Source: Marinilabiliaceae bacterium JC017 (GTDB lineage Bacteria; Bacteroidota; Bacteroidia; Bacteroidales; Marinilabiliaceae). Taken from it: a DNA stretch of 64,000 nucleotides. The stretch is taken from NCBI GenBank assembly GCA_004296775.1, contig RHGE01000020.1, forward strand, positions 1 through 64,000. The letters run 5' to 3'. The translations under genes were made by a program, and so were the position numbers. Under the pieces are notes generated by a model. That model did not search any database and was not told the origin of the DNA. It was given only the letters and a program-made list of their open reading frames with translations. Of the stretch, positions 1-9,378 are shown piece by piece (positions within the stretch are counted from its first letter, which is position 1; each line of letters opens with the position of its first letter).

Positions 1-569
1 TAAACCTACACCCTCCAAAAAAGTGGTTCTCAACATGCCTTCTTTGACTTCGCAATCCCTTGCTGTGCCTGCTTTCTCGTTCGAAAAGCGGGTGCAAAAT
101 AAGCGCTTTATTTTCGTTTATCCAAACCTTTTTGAAATTAAATTTTCAGGCGGTTTTTGTAAGCTTCCTTACCCCCTGGATATCATCCTTAAAAGGTGTT
201 TCAATACGTCATTTCTTCGCTCCTTGCGTAGTGCCCTTCCCTTGAAAAGCGGGTGCAAAAGAACGGACTATTTTTGGGGTTTCCTAATGTTTGTGGTAAG
301 AAATGTGGGATGATACAGCTAAGGCGCTGCAGGAGTGGAAGATTTTTTTTCAAAAACAAGGAAATAGATTGATTTTTATTATTTCCCTTATCCAAAACCC
401 TCAAAAAAAATACATCAATCCCTAATAAAAACAATAATCCAACATTGCCTTCTATATATCATTCTCAGGTCGCAAAAAAGAATTACCCCTCTTTTCTCAC
501 TCCAATCATACCAAAATACTCATAACTATAAATAAAACAGCAAAATCTATTAATTCACCAATATCATCA
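1..569. repeat. Gene-free left edge with a degenerate direct repeat
   Basis: No convincing gene is seen here. The segment GAAAAGCGGGTGCAAAA occurs twice, near 83-99 and near 243-259, about 160 bp apart. The bases before each copy are loosely similar (a TCAA start, then GTGCC shortly before the repeat). Short open frames exist on both strands but are low-complexity and resemble no family. It may be decayed minisatellite-like intergenic DNA such as is seen elsewhere in this window; this is inference. Confidence 0.4.
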
Positions 570-1379
570 TTACAACGCCCTGCAAACACTTTTAAAAATT
601 CGTATCATCTTTTTTTCTGCTTCCGCCGCAATTTCAAGAATTTCATTTAAACTCACAGCTTTCAAATTATCAGGATCACACTCGTCTGTTAAAACAGAAA
701 CGGCAGCGCAAGGAAGTCCCATATGATTAGCTACTATTACTTCAGGTACGGTAGACATACCTACAGCATCTGCTCCTATAGTTCGTAAATAACGGTATTC
801 AGCACGCGTTTCCATATTCGGTCCTGGCACAGACACATATACTCCTTCATGCAAAACGACATTCTCTTCAATAGCTGATTTTATTATAATACTGTTTAAA
901 TCCCTATCATATGGTTGACTCATATCAGGAAAACGAGGCCCTAGCTCTTCTATATTTTTCCCCCTAAGCGGATTTTCAGGTAGCAGATTAATGTGATCAT
1001 CTAAAAGCATCAAATTACCTTTCCTAAAATCCATATTTATTGCACCTGCGGCATTTGAAATCAATAAATTCTTTACGCCCAACAATTTCATTACACGAAT
1101 TGGAAACGTCACTTCAGACATAGAATATCCTTCATAATAATGAAAACGACCTTGCATAGCCACGACCATTTTTCCTTCAAATTCACCATAAATTAATTTC
1201 CCTTTGTGCGATTCCACCGTTGATACAGGGAAATTAGGTATGTCCTCATACCCAATCTCGACTTTTATATCTATGGCTGTTACCAAATTTCCTAAACCCG
1301 TCCCTAACACTATCCCAATAACCGGTTCAACGAATCCTTCTTTTACTAAATACTCGACTGTTTTATTTATCTGCTCCAT
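570..1379 (-). CDS. punA: Purine nucleoside phosphorylase
   Basis: Predicted cytosolic enzyme that cleaves purine (deoxy)ribonucleosides with phosphate to the free base and (deoxy)ribose-1-phosphate, for purine salvage. Visible family signatures are the phosphate-binding GIVLGTGLG loop near the N-terminus, ESHKGKL, QGRFHYYEG, and the base-binding SNAAGAIN segment; the C-terminal half has GPNMETRAEYR and GMSTVPE. Length (269 aa from the ATG) fits the trimeric PNP I (PunA/XapA) family. The frame could open at a TTG at 1403, but the ATG at 1379 (MEQINKTV) gives the usual N-terminus. It is the last gene of a minus-strand group; no operon partner overlaps it. Confidence 0.9.
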   Translation of the reverse strand: MEQINKTVEYLVKEGFVEPVIGIVLGTGLGNLVTAIDIKVEIGYEDIPNFPVSTVESHKGKLIYGEFEGKMVVAMQGRFHYYEGYSMSEVTFPIRVMKLLGVKNLLISNAAGAINMDFRKGNLMLLDDHINLLPENPLRGKNIEELGPRFPDMSQPYDRDLNSIIIKSAIEENVVLHEGVYVSVPGPNMETRAEYRYLRTIGADAVGMSTVPEVIVANHMGLPCAAVSVLTDECDPDNLKAVSLNEILEIAAEAEKKMIRIFKSVCRAL

Positions 1380-1513
1380 ATCGTTTTTTTGATAAACTCC
1401 CAAATATTCCTTTTAAAATTTACTCTACTTATTGTCAAAATAAGTATATCATCCTGATATATTTCACTCTATTCCGAAATAGTCCAACTTACATGTATCG
1501 CTACAAAATATCA

Positions 1514-2710
1514 TCAACCATCACCTTTCAGAAACTCAAAATGCCTTTCTATAATCGCTTCTACGGTTGACCGCGCCATTCCATATTCCAAGAGATGATT
1601 TTGCAAAGCTTTACGCCACGAACTATTTGTTTCCCGACTCTGAATATAAAAATCAAACGCATCATTACCGATTTTTTCAATACCTTCCCCAAACCATGAA
1701 AATAACAAATGATAATGCTGACTCGTAATACCTGTTAACTTCACTTCATCAAATCTCAAATCAATAAAATCGATTAATTCATCATTCGCTAATGATTCAA
1801 GCTGAAAACAATTCTTTATCCATCTGTTAAAAAGAGACAATTTTTCCTTTCCTACCTCATGAATTTTTCCTTCACGTAAATTATATCCATCATGAAATCC
1901 ACTTTTATTTAAAAAACCAAAATTTTCTTTCTGATTTTGCATCTCCTTTCCTTTGTACATAAAACGAAATGGAGCACATTCAACCTGCATTACCTTTTTT
2001 ATTTGTCCTTCAACTCGCCCTATTAATGGAAGATCAAAAATGTATTTTTGACCTACTCCCCACCGACATTTCTTTTTTGACATATATATGCCAGAGAAAT
2101 CTAAATTTTCCTCTGCTAATAAAAAACATTGCATATTTCCATTTTGAATAACCAAATTATGATGTAATTCTAAACCATTGAAACCAACTTCATATGCATA
2201 AACTGGTGTCAAATTAAAATTACCATTTATTTTATCACATTGAGAAACCCAATCAATTACTACATTTTGGGATCTTTTTTCTCGTAACATAGCCAAAAGC
2301 AATGCAAATGGATTAATAAGATAATCATCCCACTTCACACCATGATTATTCATCTCGACAAAATCCATGTTGTTCCGTTGACAATAATTCTTATAGGGGT
2401 AATTCACAGATTGCCAAAATCGATTTATTCCAACTTTCTGCCCTGGCAATCGGAATTTTGATTGTTTTATTAAATATGGATATTGCCATGTCAAATATTT
2501 AGCAATGGCTAATTTAGGTCGAACATAACTATACAAAGGCAGATCAGTCTGAAACAAGGGATGAATCAAGATGAAAGGAACAGCGTAGCTTTCACTAAAA
2601 TAATTTTCATCGACAAGAATTTTATCGCCTAAAAAACATTGATTATTTAACAGAGCAGATAAAAATACATTCACATCATTACCTACTACATTTTTCCCAC
2701 AAAGTCTCAT
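1514..2710 (-). CDS. Hypothetical protein, 398 aa
   Basis: I do not recognise this family. The protein has no signal peptide or membrane segment and is rich in aromatic and basic residues. It has a Trp/Tyr-rich N-terminal third (HPLF, WQYPYL, FWQSVNYPYKNYC), a central region rich in beta-type residues, and an amphipathic C-terminus ending HLLEYGMARSTVEAIIERHFEF, which could be a small helical DNA- or protein-binding tail. Base composition is AT-rich like its neighbours. It stands alone between the PNP gene (134 bp away) and a 400-bp gap. It is a single uninterrupted frame of almost 1.2 kb with an ATG, so it is probably real; function unknown. Confidence 0.65.
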   Translation of the reverse strand: MRLCGKNVVGNDVNVFLSALLNNQCFLGDKILVDENYFSESYAVPFILIHPLFQTDLPLYSYVRPKLAIAKYLTWQYPYLIKQSKFRLPGQKVGINRFWQSVNYPYKNYCQRNNMDFVEMNNHGVKWDDYLINPFALLLAMLREKRSQNVVIDWVSQCDKINGNFNLTPVYAYEVGFNGLELHHNLVIQNGNMQCFLLAEENLDFSGIYMSKKKCRWGVGQKYIFDLPLIGRVEGQIKKVMQVECAPFRFMYKGKEMQNQKENFGFLNKSGFHDGYNLREGKIHEVGKEKLSLFNRWIKNCFQLESLANDELIDFIDLRFDEVKLTGITSQHYHLLFSWFGEGIEKIGNDAFDFYIQSRETNSSWRKALQNHLLEYGMARSTVEAIIERHFEFLKGDG

Positions 2711-3109
2711 CGATTAATTATTTGAAAAAAAGAACAACAAAAAGATTTAACATTATCTCTATCAACTACATCATCATTAACAATGACATTAACTTAACTT
2801 TGGAATAATTCACTATGACAATAACAACTAAACCATTCTACCTTCAGTTTTTATTATCCACCCGCTATAGAGAAAGAGATACGCCATGCGATCCAGTTTT
2901 CACAAAAGTTTTCTAACCTTCAGGTGCCATTAACTCACTTATTAAAGTCTAGACAAACTAGTTGAATAATAGATTCTAGTATGAATCGATACGGTATGCT
3001 ATATAAATATCAAAAGCAATACACATCTTGGTAATATAAATTTAGCGGACCAACAGAAATGATAAAATGGCCTTATTTCCAACTTCGGATATTTCATCTA
3101 TTGATAATG
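2711..3109. other. Intergenic stretch, nothing recognised
   Basis: About 400 bp of AT-rich DNA between the 398-aa hypothetical gene and the MlaF-like gene. I see no ORF worth calling, no strong hairpin and no repeat shared with other parts of the window. Confidence 0.5.
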
Positions 3110-3865
3110 CTACTTATTGCTCTGCCTAATCTGCTTAAACAATTTTGAAGCAAATATGAAATTCTCAAGAGTTTCATTTTGGGCATGAAATATCTCATCT
3201 TTTGTTCCCTCCCAAAACTTTTTTCCTTGATAGATAAATATAATTTTTTCACCTATCCCCATAACAGAATTCATGTCATGGGTATTAATAATGGTAGTCA
3301 TGTCATATTCCTTAGTAATTTCAAAAATCAGTTCATCAATTACAATAGCAGTCTTAGGATCTAACCCAGAATTAGGCTCATCACAAAACAGGTATTTAGG
3401 ATTAAGAGCGATTGCTCGAGCAATCGCCACACGTTTTTGCATCCCGCCACTAATTTCGGAAGGATATAAATTATTAACATTTTCGAGATTAACTCGTTTC
3501 AAGCAAAAATTGGCTCTATCACGTCTTTCGGATAATGACATATCAGTAAACATATCCAACGGAAATCTTACATTTTCTTCGACCGAAGCAGAATCAAATA
3601 AAGCTGATCCCTGAAAAAGCATTCCAATCTCTTTTCTAAGAGCTTTCCTTTGCTTCTGATTCATATTAGGAAAACTCTTATTATCATACAAAATGTCCCC
3701 TTGATCAATTTCGTGTAGTCCAACGATAGATTTTAACAACACCGTTTTTCCAGATCCACTTTGCCCTATAATCAGATTCGTTTGTCCTTTCTCAAATAAG
3801 GCTGACACATCAGTTAGTACCTCTTTCTCATCAAACGATTTGTATATATTCTTAACCTCTATCAT
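3110..3865 (-). CDS. mlaF: MlaF-like ABC transporter ATPase
   Basis: ATPase subunit of an Mla/MCE-type ABC transporter, which moves phospholipids (or related lipids) between inner and outer membranes. Walker A is GQSGSGKT near residue 34, the Q-loop follows, the ABC signature is SGGMQKR, Walker B is YLFCDEP, and the switch His lies in INTHDMNSV. The KR after SGGMQ is typical of the MlaF/Ttg2A group. Length 251 aa is normal. Its start overlaps the stop of the MlaE-like permease gene by 4 bp (ATGA), so the two are translationally coupled. The MCE-domain substrate-binding partner (MlaD) is not next to them in this window. Confidence 0.88.
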   Translation of the reverse strand: MIEVKNIYKSFDEKEVLTDVSALFEKGQTNLIIGQSGSGKTVLLKSIVGLHEIDQGDILYDNKSFPNMNQKQRKALRKEIGMLFQGSALFDSASVEENVRFPLDMFTDMSLSERRDRANFCLKRVNLENVNNLYPSEISGGMQKRVAIARAIALNPKYLFCDEPNSGLDPKTAIVIDELIFEITKEYDMTTIINTHDMNSVMGIGEKIIFIYQGKKFWEGTKDEIFHAQNETLENFIFASKLFKQIRQSNK

Positions 3866-4602
3866 GCCAACAATAATTGAGTCAGTAATAAATTAAATAA
3901 AAGAATTTGAATACTACTGGAAACAACAGCCTTGGTACTCGCTTTTCCAACTTCTAATGCACCGCCACTAGTATAATAACCCCAATATGCAGACACAGAA
4001 CTAATAATAAAAGCAAATACAATAACTTTTATAATTGAATAAGCAATATAAAAGGGTGTGAATGCATATTGAATTCCGTAAATAAATTCTGATGAGGGAA
4101 CTTCACCCGTAACAGATCCTGCTAACCATCCCCCTGTTATTCCGATACCCATACTAATCAAAACCAAAAAAGGATTAATAAATACAGAAGCAACAACTTT
4201 AGGCAAAACAAGATAACCAGCGGGATTAATCCCCATTATTTCCAAAGCATCAATTTGCTCAGTAACACGCATAGTTCCGATTTCAGAAGCTATATTTGAT
4301 CCTACCTTGCCTGCCAGAATTAAACTCACAATTGTTGAAGAAAACTCTAACAATATAGAATCTCTTGCTGCAACACCAACAGTATATTTTGGTATTAAAG
4401 GCATTTCAATATTATACGCAGTTTGTAATGTAATTACGGCTCCCATAAATACAGAAATAATCGCAACAATTCCTAAAGAGTCTATCCCTAAATTATCTAT
4501 CTCTTTAACAACTTGCTTAAAAAAAACACCATGCTTTTCAGGTCTACCAAAGACCTTTTTTATAAAAATCGAATATCTGCCGATATGGTAAAACGTACGC
4601 AT
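3862..4602 (-). CDS. mlaE: MlaE-like ABC transporter permease
   Basis: Inner-membrane permease of the MlaE/YrbE family, partner of the overlapping MlaF-like ATPase. The 246-aa protein has an amphipathic N-terminal stretch followed by five or six hydrophobic segments and the family-typical ISVFMGAVITLQ, AGKVGSNIASEIGTM and VTEQIDALEIMGINP segments (the coupling region that contacts the ATPase). It is the first gene of a two-gene unit read leftward, divergent from the mannose-1-phosphate guanylyltransferase gene. The substrate is presumed to be phospholipid, by family. Confidence 0.88.
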   Translation of the reverse strand: MRTFYHIGRYSIFIKKVFGRPEKHGVFFKQVVKEIDNLGIDSLGIVAIISVFMGAVITLQTAYNIEMPLIPKYTVGVAARDSILLEFSSTIVSLILAGKVGSNIASEIGTMRVTEQIDALEIMGINPAGYLVLPKVVASVFINPFLVLISMGIGITGGWLAGSVTGEVPSSEFIYGIQYAFTPFYIAYSIIKVIVFAFIISSVSAYWGYYTSGGALEVGKASTKAVVSSSIQILLFNLLLTQLLLA

Positions 4603-4760
4603 AAAAAGAATTTTTCTTAAAAATAGTAACTAATTTAGAGCTTTTAAAATTACCCAAAAAACAGATCTATTACACGTTAACAAGTAAAAAATAACATCTT
4701 ATTCAATGCCATGATTATAACCATGAAATGGTACCAATCCGAGATTTAAAAATAATAACA

Positions 4761-5846
4761 ATGAAAGAAAATACTTATTGCGTAATTATGGCTGGCGGTA
4801 TAGGCAGTCGCTTCTGGCCAATTAGCCAAACATCAAGCCCCAAACAATTTCTAGATATTCTGGGTACCGGAGAGACACTAATCCAACAAACTTTTAAACG
4901 CTTCAGGCCTATTTGCCCAATAGCAAACTTTGTAATAGTAACCAGTGCCGAATATAAAGCAACCGTTCTAAAACAAATCCCTGAATTAAATCCAGAACAA
5001 GTCCTTGCCGAACCTGCAAGAAGAAATACAGCACCTTGTATTGCCTATGCAAACACCATAATAAAAAGTAAGAATCCGAAAGCTACAATAATTGTTACAC
5101 CGGCTGATCATTTAATTTTAAATGAAGATGAGTTCAGAAACAACTTAGTGAAAGGAATAGAATTTGTAACAAAAAAAGATGCGTTACTTACCTTAGGGAT
5201 AAAACCACATAAACCAGAAACTGGTTATGGCTACATTCAACTTGATAACACCTTAGAGGACAAAAATATCAACTTTAAAAAAGTCAAGACCTTCACTGAA
5301 AAGCCAAATTTAGAAATGGCTAAAGTCTTTTTCGAGAGCGGAGAATTTTACTGGAACTCAGGCATATTTATTTGGTCTCTGAATAGTATCGATAAAGCTT
5401 TCCATACTCATCTTCCGGAAGTTCAATCATTATTTGATCAAGCAGCACCATTCATTGGAACACATAAAGAAAATAAAACCATTAACGATGCCTACCTGGA
5501 ATGTAAAAACATCTCCATTGATTATGGTGTAATGGAAAAAGCGTCAAATGTCTATGTCCAAACTGCCAGTTTTGGCTGGTCGGATCTAGGCACTTGGTCT
5601 TCTCTACACGAATACTCAGAAAAGGACATAAATAACAATGCTCTTATTAGTGGTAAAATACTTCTTTACGATTCAAAAGATTGTATAGTCCACTTACCAA
5701 ATAAAAAACTAGCGGTTATCCAGGGATTATCTAATTACATAGTAGTAGAATCAAAAAATGCCTTACTAATTTGTCCCAAAGAAAACGAACAACAAATCAA
5801 ACAATTTACAACAGACGTAAAAACAGAATTTGGTGAAGAAGCATAA
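4761..5846 (+). CDS. manC: Mannose-1-phosphate guanylyltransferase
   Basis: Makes GDP-mannose from mannose-1-phosphate and GTP, a precursor for surface polysaccharide and fucose/mannose glycans. The nucleotidyltransferase signature MAGGIGSRFWP lies at the N-terminus, followed by SPKQFLD, EPARRNTAPC, TPADHLI, ETGYGYI, FTEKP and FYWNSGIFIW. At 361 aa from this ATG it is the short form without the phosphomannose isomerase domain. The frame has an earlier ATG at 4728, but MKENTYCVIMAGG at 4761 matches the usual start of the family. It is a monocistronic plus-strand gene ending at a strong bidirectional terminator shared with gldN. Confidence 0.9.
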   Translation: MKENTYCVIMAGGIGSRFWPISQTSSPKQFLDILGTGETLIQQTFKRFRPICPIANFVIVTSAEYKATVLKQIPELNPEQVLAEPARRNTAPCIAYANTIIKSKNPKATIIVTPADHLILNEDEFRNNLVKGIEFVTKKDALLTLGIKPHKPETGYGYIQLDNTLEDKNINFKKVKTFTEKPNLEMAKVFFESGEFYWNSGIFIWSLNSIDKAFHTHLPEVQSLFDQAAPFIGTHKENKTINDAYLECKNISIDYGVMEKASNVYVQTASFGWSDLGTWSSLHEYSEKDINNNALISGKILLYDSKDCIVHLPNKKLAVIQGLSNYIVVESKNALLICPKENEQQIKQFTTDVKTEFGEEA

Positions 5847-5864
5847 AAATTACATATAAAAAAA

Positions 5865-5890
5865 AGCCGTCTTTAAAAGACGGCTTTTTT
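5865..5890. terminator. Bidirectional terminator between manC and gldN
   Basis: Perfect 9-bp stem GCCGTCTTT/AAAGACGGC around a single A, with an A-run on the left and a T-run on the right, so it works for both converging genes (manC and the gld operon). Confidence 0.88.
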
Positions 5891-5910
5891 TACTCTTTAT
5901 CCCTGCTATT

Positions 5911-6759
5911 CTAGAATTCCCACATATCGTGTTCCATCGTAAAAATTGAATTCTTTATACTTTCAGATTCCATCATTGCTTCCATTCCGGCCGTATAAGT
6001 TTCTATATTACGATTATTATAAACATTAGATTCCCTAACTATATAACTACCAAAGTATCGTTTGATAAAAATATCATCAAAAGTTCTTCGTTGTGCATCA
6101 TTTTTAGGGTTAAACACTTCGTGCCTAGCAAGCAAATCCCTGGCTTCATTGAAATAAATCCAACAAACTTGCTTTTTCAACACACGCCCTTCTCCACCAT
6201 CATCTTTAATAAATTCGCGAATTGGGCATATTCCTATTATTCTTACATCCATTCTGGAATAATTCCGATCGAAAAACCACATTTCTTTAACCAAAAATTG
6301 TTTTACTTCCTCCGAACGAACTTCCCCTCCAACAATTTTAGTTTCCCACAAACCTGTATCTGCATTCTTTATCTGACTCGTATCAGCAACAGCTCCCATT
6401 TTGCCAGCTACCTGCTCATAGGTCATTGTTACTTTAAACTCATCTTCAAAATTCGCAGAATAAGCTGTCAAACCTTCATATTGTATCCCAGACAAGAGCA
6501 AGTCAATCAAACTGAAACGATCATCCATTGGCCTAGTTGGATAATATAATGGAAGGTTAATTTTTTCTCTTAAATCGATAATTCGCCAAACTTTCTTTGC
6601 CCATAAAACATCAGCCTCCCGAATATGTGCATAAGGAATAGGCTTCCGATTAGCCACATGCTCTTTTGGATACAATCCATCAAGAACATTCTGAGCATTA
6701 ACCTCACCATTATCAGCGAAGCTTAATAAGACAATAAGGATAAAGAACAATTTTTTCAT
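5911..6759 (-). CDS. gldN: Type IX secretion / gliding protein GldN
   Basis: Periplasmic T9SS core component that forms, with the GldK lipoprotein, the outer-membrane-associated ring. The 282-aa protein has a Sec signal peptide (MKKLFFILIVLLSFAD, cleavage near VNAQ) and the family-typical PIPYAHIREADVLWAKKVWR segment just after it, followed by LREKINLPLYYPT. It is last in the operon porP-gldK-gldL-gldM-gldN, 22 bp after gldM, and is followed by the shared terminator. Gene order matches the standard Bacteroidota cluster. Confidence 0.93.
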   Translation of the reverse strand: MKKLFFILIVLLSFADNGEVNAQNVLDGLYPKEHVANRKPIPYAHIREADVLWAKKVWRIIDLREKINLPLYYPTRPMDDRFSLIDLLLSGIQYEGLTAYSANFEDEFKVTMTYEQVAGKMGAVADTSQIKNADTGLWETKIVGGEVRSEEVKQFLVKEMWFFDRNYSRMDVRIIGICPIREFIKDDGGEGRVLKKQVCWIYFNEARDLLARHEVFNPKNDAQRRTFDDIFIKRYFGSYIVRESNVYNNRNIETYTAGMEAMMESESIKNSIFTMEHDMWEF

Positions 6760-6781
6760 CTCCCTTTCTATTTAAGTAAGT

Positions 6782-8344
6782 TTAATCCAAAATAAAAGTG
6801 ATACTTCCTAATTTACGCGTAGTTCCATCAGGCCCTACAGCTCTAACATTATCTATAAATAATTTTGAACCTCTCGACACGCCTTTTATAAGTTCTGTTT
6901 GCACTCTGGTAAACTTGTTATTTTTTGAAGGTTCCTCTACTAAATATCCATTCTTTAGAACAGAAACATTGAAGCCAGTCACCTTAAATTTTAAGTCAAA
7001 ATCGAAATCATCACCCATTTCTGCAAACACCCCGGATTGAGCAAGCAATAAACTCTTTTTTATTCTTCCTTCTTTCTTCCCTGCAACCATGGCAACCGGA
7101 TCTGGAACTCTTTTAATCCGAAACTCTCCACTACCTAATCTCTGACGTTTTCCTTCAAAATTTGCATAAACCGTAACAATAGATTTTCCTCCTGCATGAC
7201 CAGGCTTAGGTTTTACAATGTACTCATCCCCTTTTTTCTTATAAGTTGCATTTTTAAAATCAACTTTAATATCTTCTGAATTGACGCCTGGCACAGATAT
7301 TTCAACAGGATTATCAACCCCTTCATAAAATACATTCATTTTGGTAGGTGAAATAACCACATTAGGTTGAACTACCTGGTAAGACTCAGAAATTGGGTAT
7401 CTTTTAATGTTACCATCAGGACCAATAATTGAAATTTCACCTTTCCAGGTTCTTTTCCCTGTTGAATTAGCTACAACCTCATATAGCCCTTTACCATCAC
7501 TGGTTAAAGGCATTTTTTTCCCTTCTACAATTACGGTAGGCTTATTTAGAGAATCTCTGGCCGCAAGCAATATCTTTGCAGTATACTTTCCGCCTTTAAT
7601 GATATAATTAGAATTTGGAATCACAATTGGATCAATGGTATTAAACTTAAATGATCCTTCATCAATCTTCGTCAAAAGGTAACTTACAACATCTGATTGT
7701 GCATTACGTAAATTACTCTGAATACTTGACATCAAAGCTAATGATGCAGACAAAGGTAAGTGTTCGAACTTCTGACTTTGCCAACTATGAGATGGTTCTC
7801 CTTTTATCTCTGATTTCTTTGCTTCAGTAGAAAGACTATTTGTTATATTATTTCTAATCGTCGTATCCCTTTCATCAACATACGAAAGCAAAGTTTTTTT
7901 GTAATCTTCAATTTTCTCAATTAGATCTAAACTACGCTGCCCTCCCTTTTCAGTTATCATAACCTGAGCAGCTACATCTTGGTTATCAGCTCCAATATAA
8001 TTATCCAAAGTAGCCTCAGGATTATCGGCTGTACGAACCATCAGAAGTTTTATATCCGTAATATGATTAAACAAATCATCCGCTGCTTTTCTTATGGCTT
8101 CAGCATCATTATATGTCTCTTCTGCTTTCTTGGGATTTGACTCCTTTGCGTTATAAAATTCGTTGTATAATTTCCTATTTTTATTCTCAACTGCTTTGAT
8201 AGATTGCTGTATGCTTTCATCCACGAGTTGAAACGCTTGTAACAGATCACCCGAAACATTCAGAGCCAACATCGCAGTCAGGAATAGATACATCATTCCG
8301 ATCATCTTTTGCCTTGGCGTTTCGGGACAATTTCCACCACTCAT
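6782..8344 (-). CDS. gldM: Type IX secretion motor protein GldM
   Basis: Inner-membrane protein with a long periplasmic rod; with GldL it forms the proton-driven motor that powers T9SS transport and gliding. The 520-aa protein starts MSGGNCPETPRQKMIGMMYL, has a single membrane helix near residues 16-36, and then a helical periplasmic domain followed by beta-rich repeats (KMNVFYEGVDNPVEISVPG is the characteristic D2/D3 segment). It lies 49 bp downstream of gldL and 22 bp upstream of gldN. Confidence 0.94.
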   Translation of the reverse strand: MSGGNCPETPRQKMIGMMYLFLTAMLALNVSGDLLQAFQLVDESIQQSIKAVENKNRKLYNEFYNAKESNPKKAEETYNDAEAIRKAADDLFNHITDIKLLMVRTADNPEATLDNYIGADNQDVAAQVMITEKGGQRSLDLIEKIEDYKKTLLSYVDERDTTIRNNITNSLSTEAKKSEIKGEPSHSWQSQKFEHLPLSASLALMSSIQSNLRNAQSDVVSYLLTKIDEGSFKFNTIDPIVIPNSNYIIKGGKYTAKILLAARDSLNKPTVIVEGKKMPLTSDGKGLYEVVANSTGKRTWKGEISIIGPDGNIKRYPISESYQVVQPNVVISPTKMNVFYEGVDNPVEISVPGVNSEDIKVDFKNATYKKKGDEYIVKPKPGHAGGKSIVTVYANFEGKRQRLGSGEFRIKRVPDPVAMVAGKKEGRIKKSLLLAQSGVFAEMGDDFDFDLKFKVTGFNVSVLKNGYLVEEPSKNNKFTRVQTELIKGVSRGSKLFIDNVRAVGPDGTTRKLGSITFILD

Positions 8345-8393
8345 ATATCTTTCGATTTAAATTTTTCCTGACTTAATTAACTATACCTAACAA

Positions 8394-9344
8394 CTAACGA
8401 TTTCCCATATTCATGGCGCTCAACATATTGCCATATATGGTATTAAGCTCATTAATCGTTTGGCTCAATTGCGCTACTTGATCTCGGTATGCCTTGGTAT
8501 CACCAACAGTTTGAGTTAATTGATCTTTTATATCAGTTAATCCTTGATTCAACCCTTGAGCAGTTTGAGCTTGCTCATTCAATCCTTGCAATTGTAATTC
8601 ATAAGCAGAATTAATTGACGACAAATTTTTATTTACTGATTCAAGATGAGCTGAATAATTTTGGCTATTACTTGCTATTGATTCAAATTGCTGACTCATC
8701 GATTGACTTAATGCAGAATACGAGGAAACTAAATGTTCACCTGACTTATTTAAGGTATCTGCCATTTTTTGTCCAGAATTCGCAATTGTCTTAGCGGTCA
8801 CAGAATAACTGCTTGCAAGTTCATCGGAAGAAGATTCAAGGGTTTTAGCCGATTTAATCTGCATATTTGATAGATTCCCCAATGACTCTCCTGCCTGTTT
8901 CATATTTTGAAGATACGATTCTGTTGCCAGAGAAGCATCACTTAAATCGGATAGTTGCGAAGTAGTTGTCGTTAGCTTTTTTATCCCTAAACTTAATTTC
9001 TCTACCACTTCTGGTTCGAGATGACCACTTTCAATAAGAGCAGCTAAATCGCTTCCCCCACCTCCGCCTCCAACATTCCTAGTAGACTTTGGTGTTTCGG
9101 GCTCTAGTCCTACAAGTTCTGGATAAACCAAACTCCAATCCGGCATCTCGTGTGGTGGTTCAAATGCAGATAAAAGGAAGATAATGGCTTCTGTTCCTAA
9201 ACCTGCGATCAACATAGGTGCGGCACCAGGTAGGTGTAATATTTTCCACAATGCACCTAATATTACAACTGCGGCTCCAACTCCATATACCTTCCCCATG
9301 GCTTTTTTATAGCCAGGACTCTGTACAAATTCCGAAATACTCAT
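8394..9344 (-). CDS. gldL: Type IX secretion motor protein GldL
   Basis: Inner-membrane motor subunit that surrounds the GldM helices. Two N-terminal membrane helices (about residues 20-36 and 42-61) are followed by a long cytoplasmic tail. The second helix has the acidic residue E52 (GLGTEAIIFLL) expected in the proton path. At 316 aa this is the long, PorL-like form, with a Gln/Ser-rich coiled-coil C-terminal domain that the short Flavobacterium form lacks. A GGGGGG linker at about residues 93-98 separates the membrane part from the coiled-coil part. Confidence 0.93.
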   Translation of the reverse strand: MSISEFVQSPGYKKAMGKVYGVGAAVVILGALWKILHLPGAAPMLIAGLGTEAIIFLLSAFEPPHEMPDWSLVYPELVGLEPETPKSTRNVGGGGGGSDLAALIESGHLEPEVVEKLSLGIKKLTTTTSQLSDLSDASLATESYLQNMKQAGESLGNLSNMQIKSAKTLESSSDELASSYSVTAKTIANSGQKMADTLNKSGEHLVSSYSALSQSMSQQFESIASNSQNYSAHLESVNKNLSSINSAYELQLQGLNEQAQTAQGLNQGLTDIKDQLTQTVGDTKAYRDQVAQLSQTINELNTIYGNMLSAMNMGNR

Positions 9345-9378
9345 AATGACTTATTTTTCCTTTAACCTTCCTTTAAAC

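Noticed and set aside
1-434. Small ORFs at the left edge
   Set aside because: Low-complexity products, no start context, and overlap on both strands; a degenerate repeat explains the region better.
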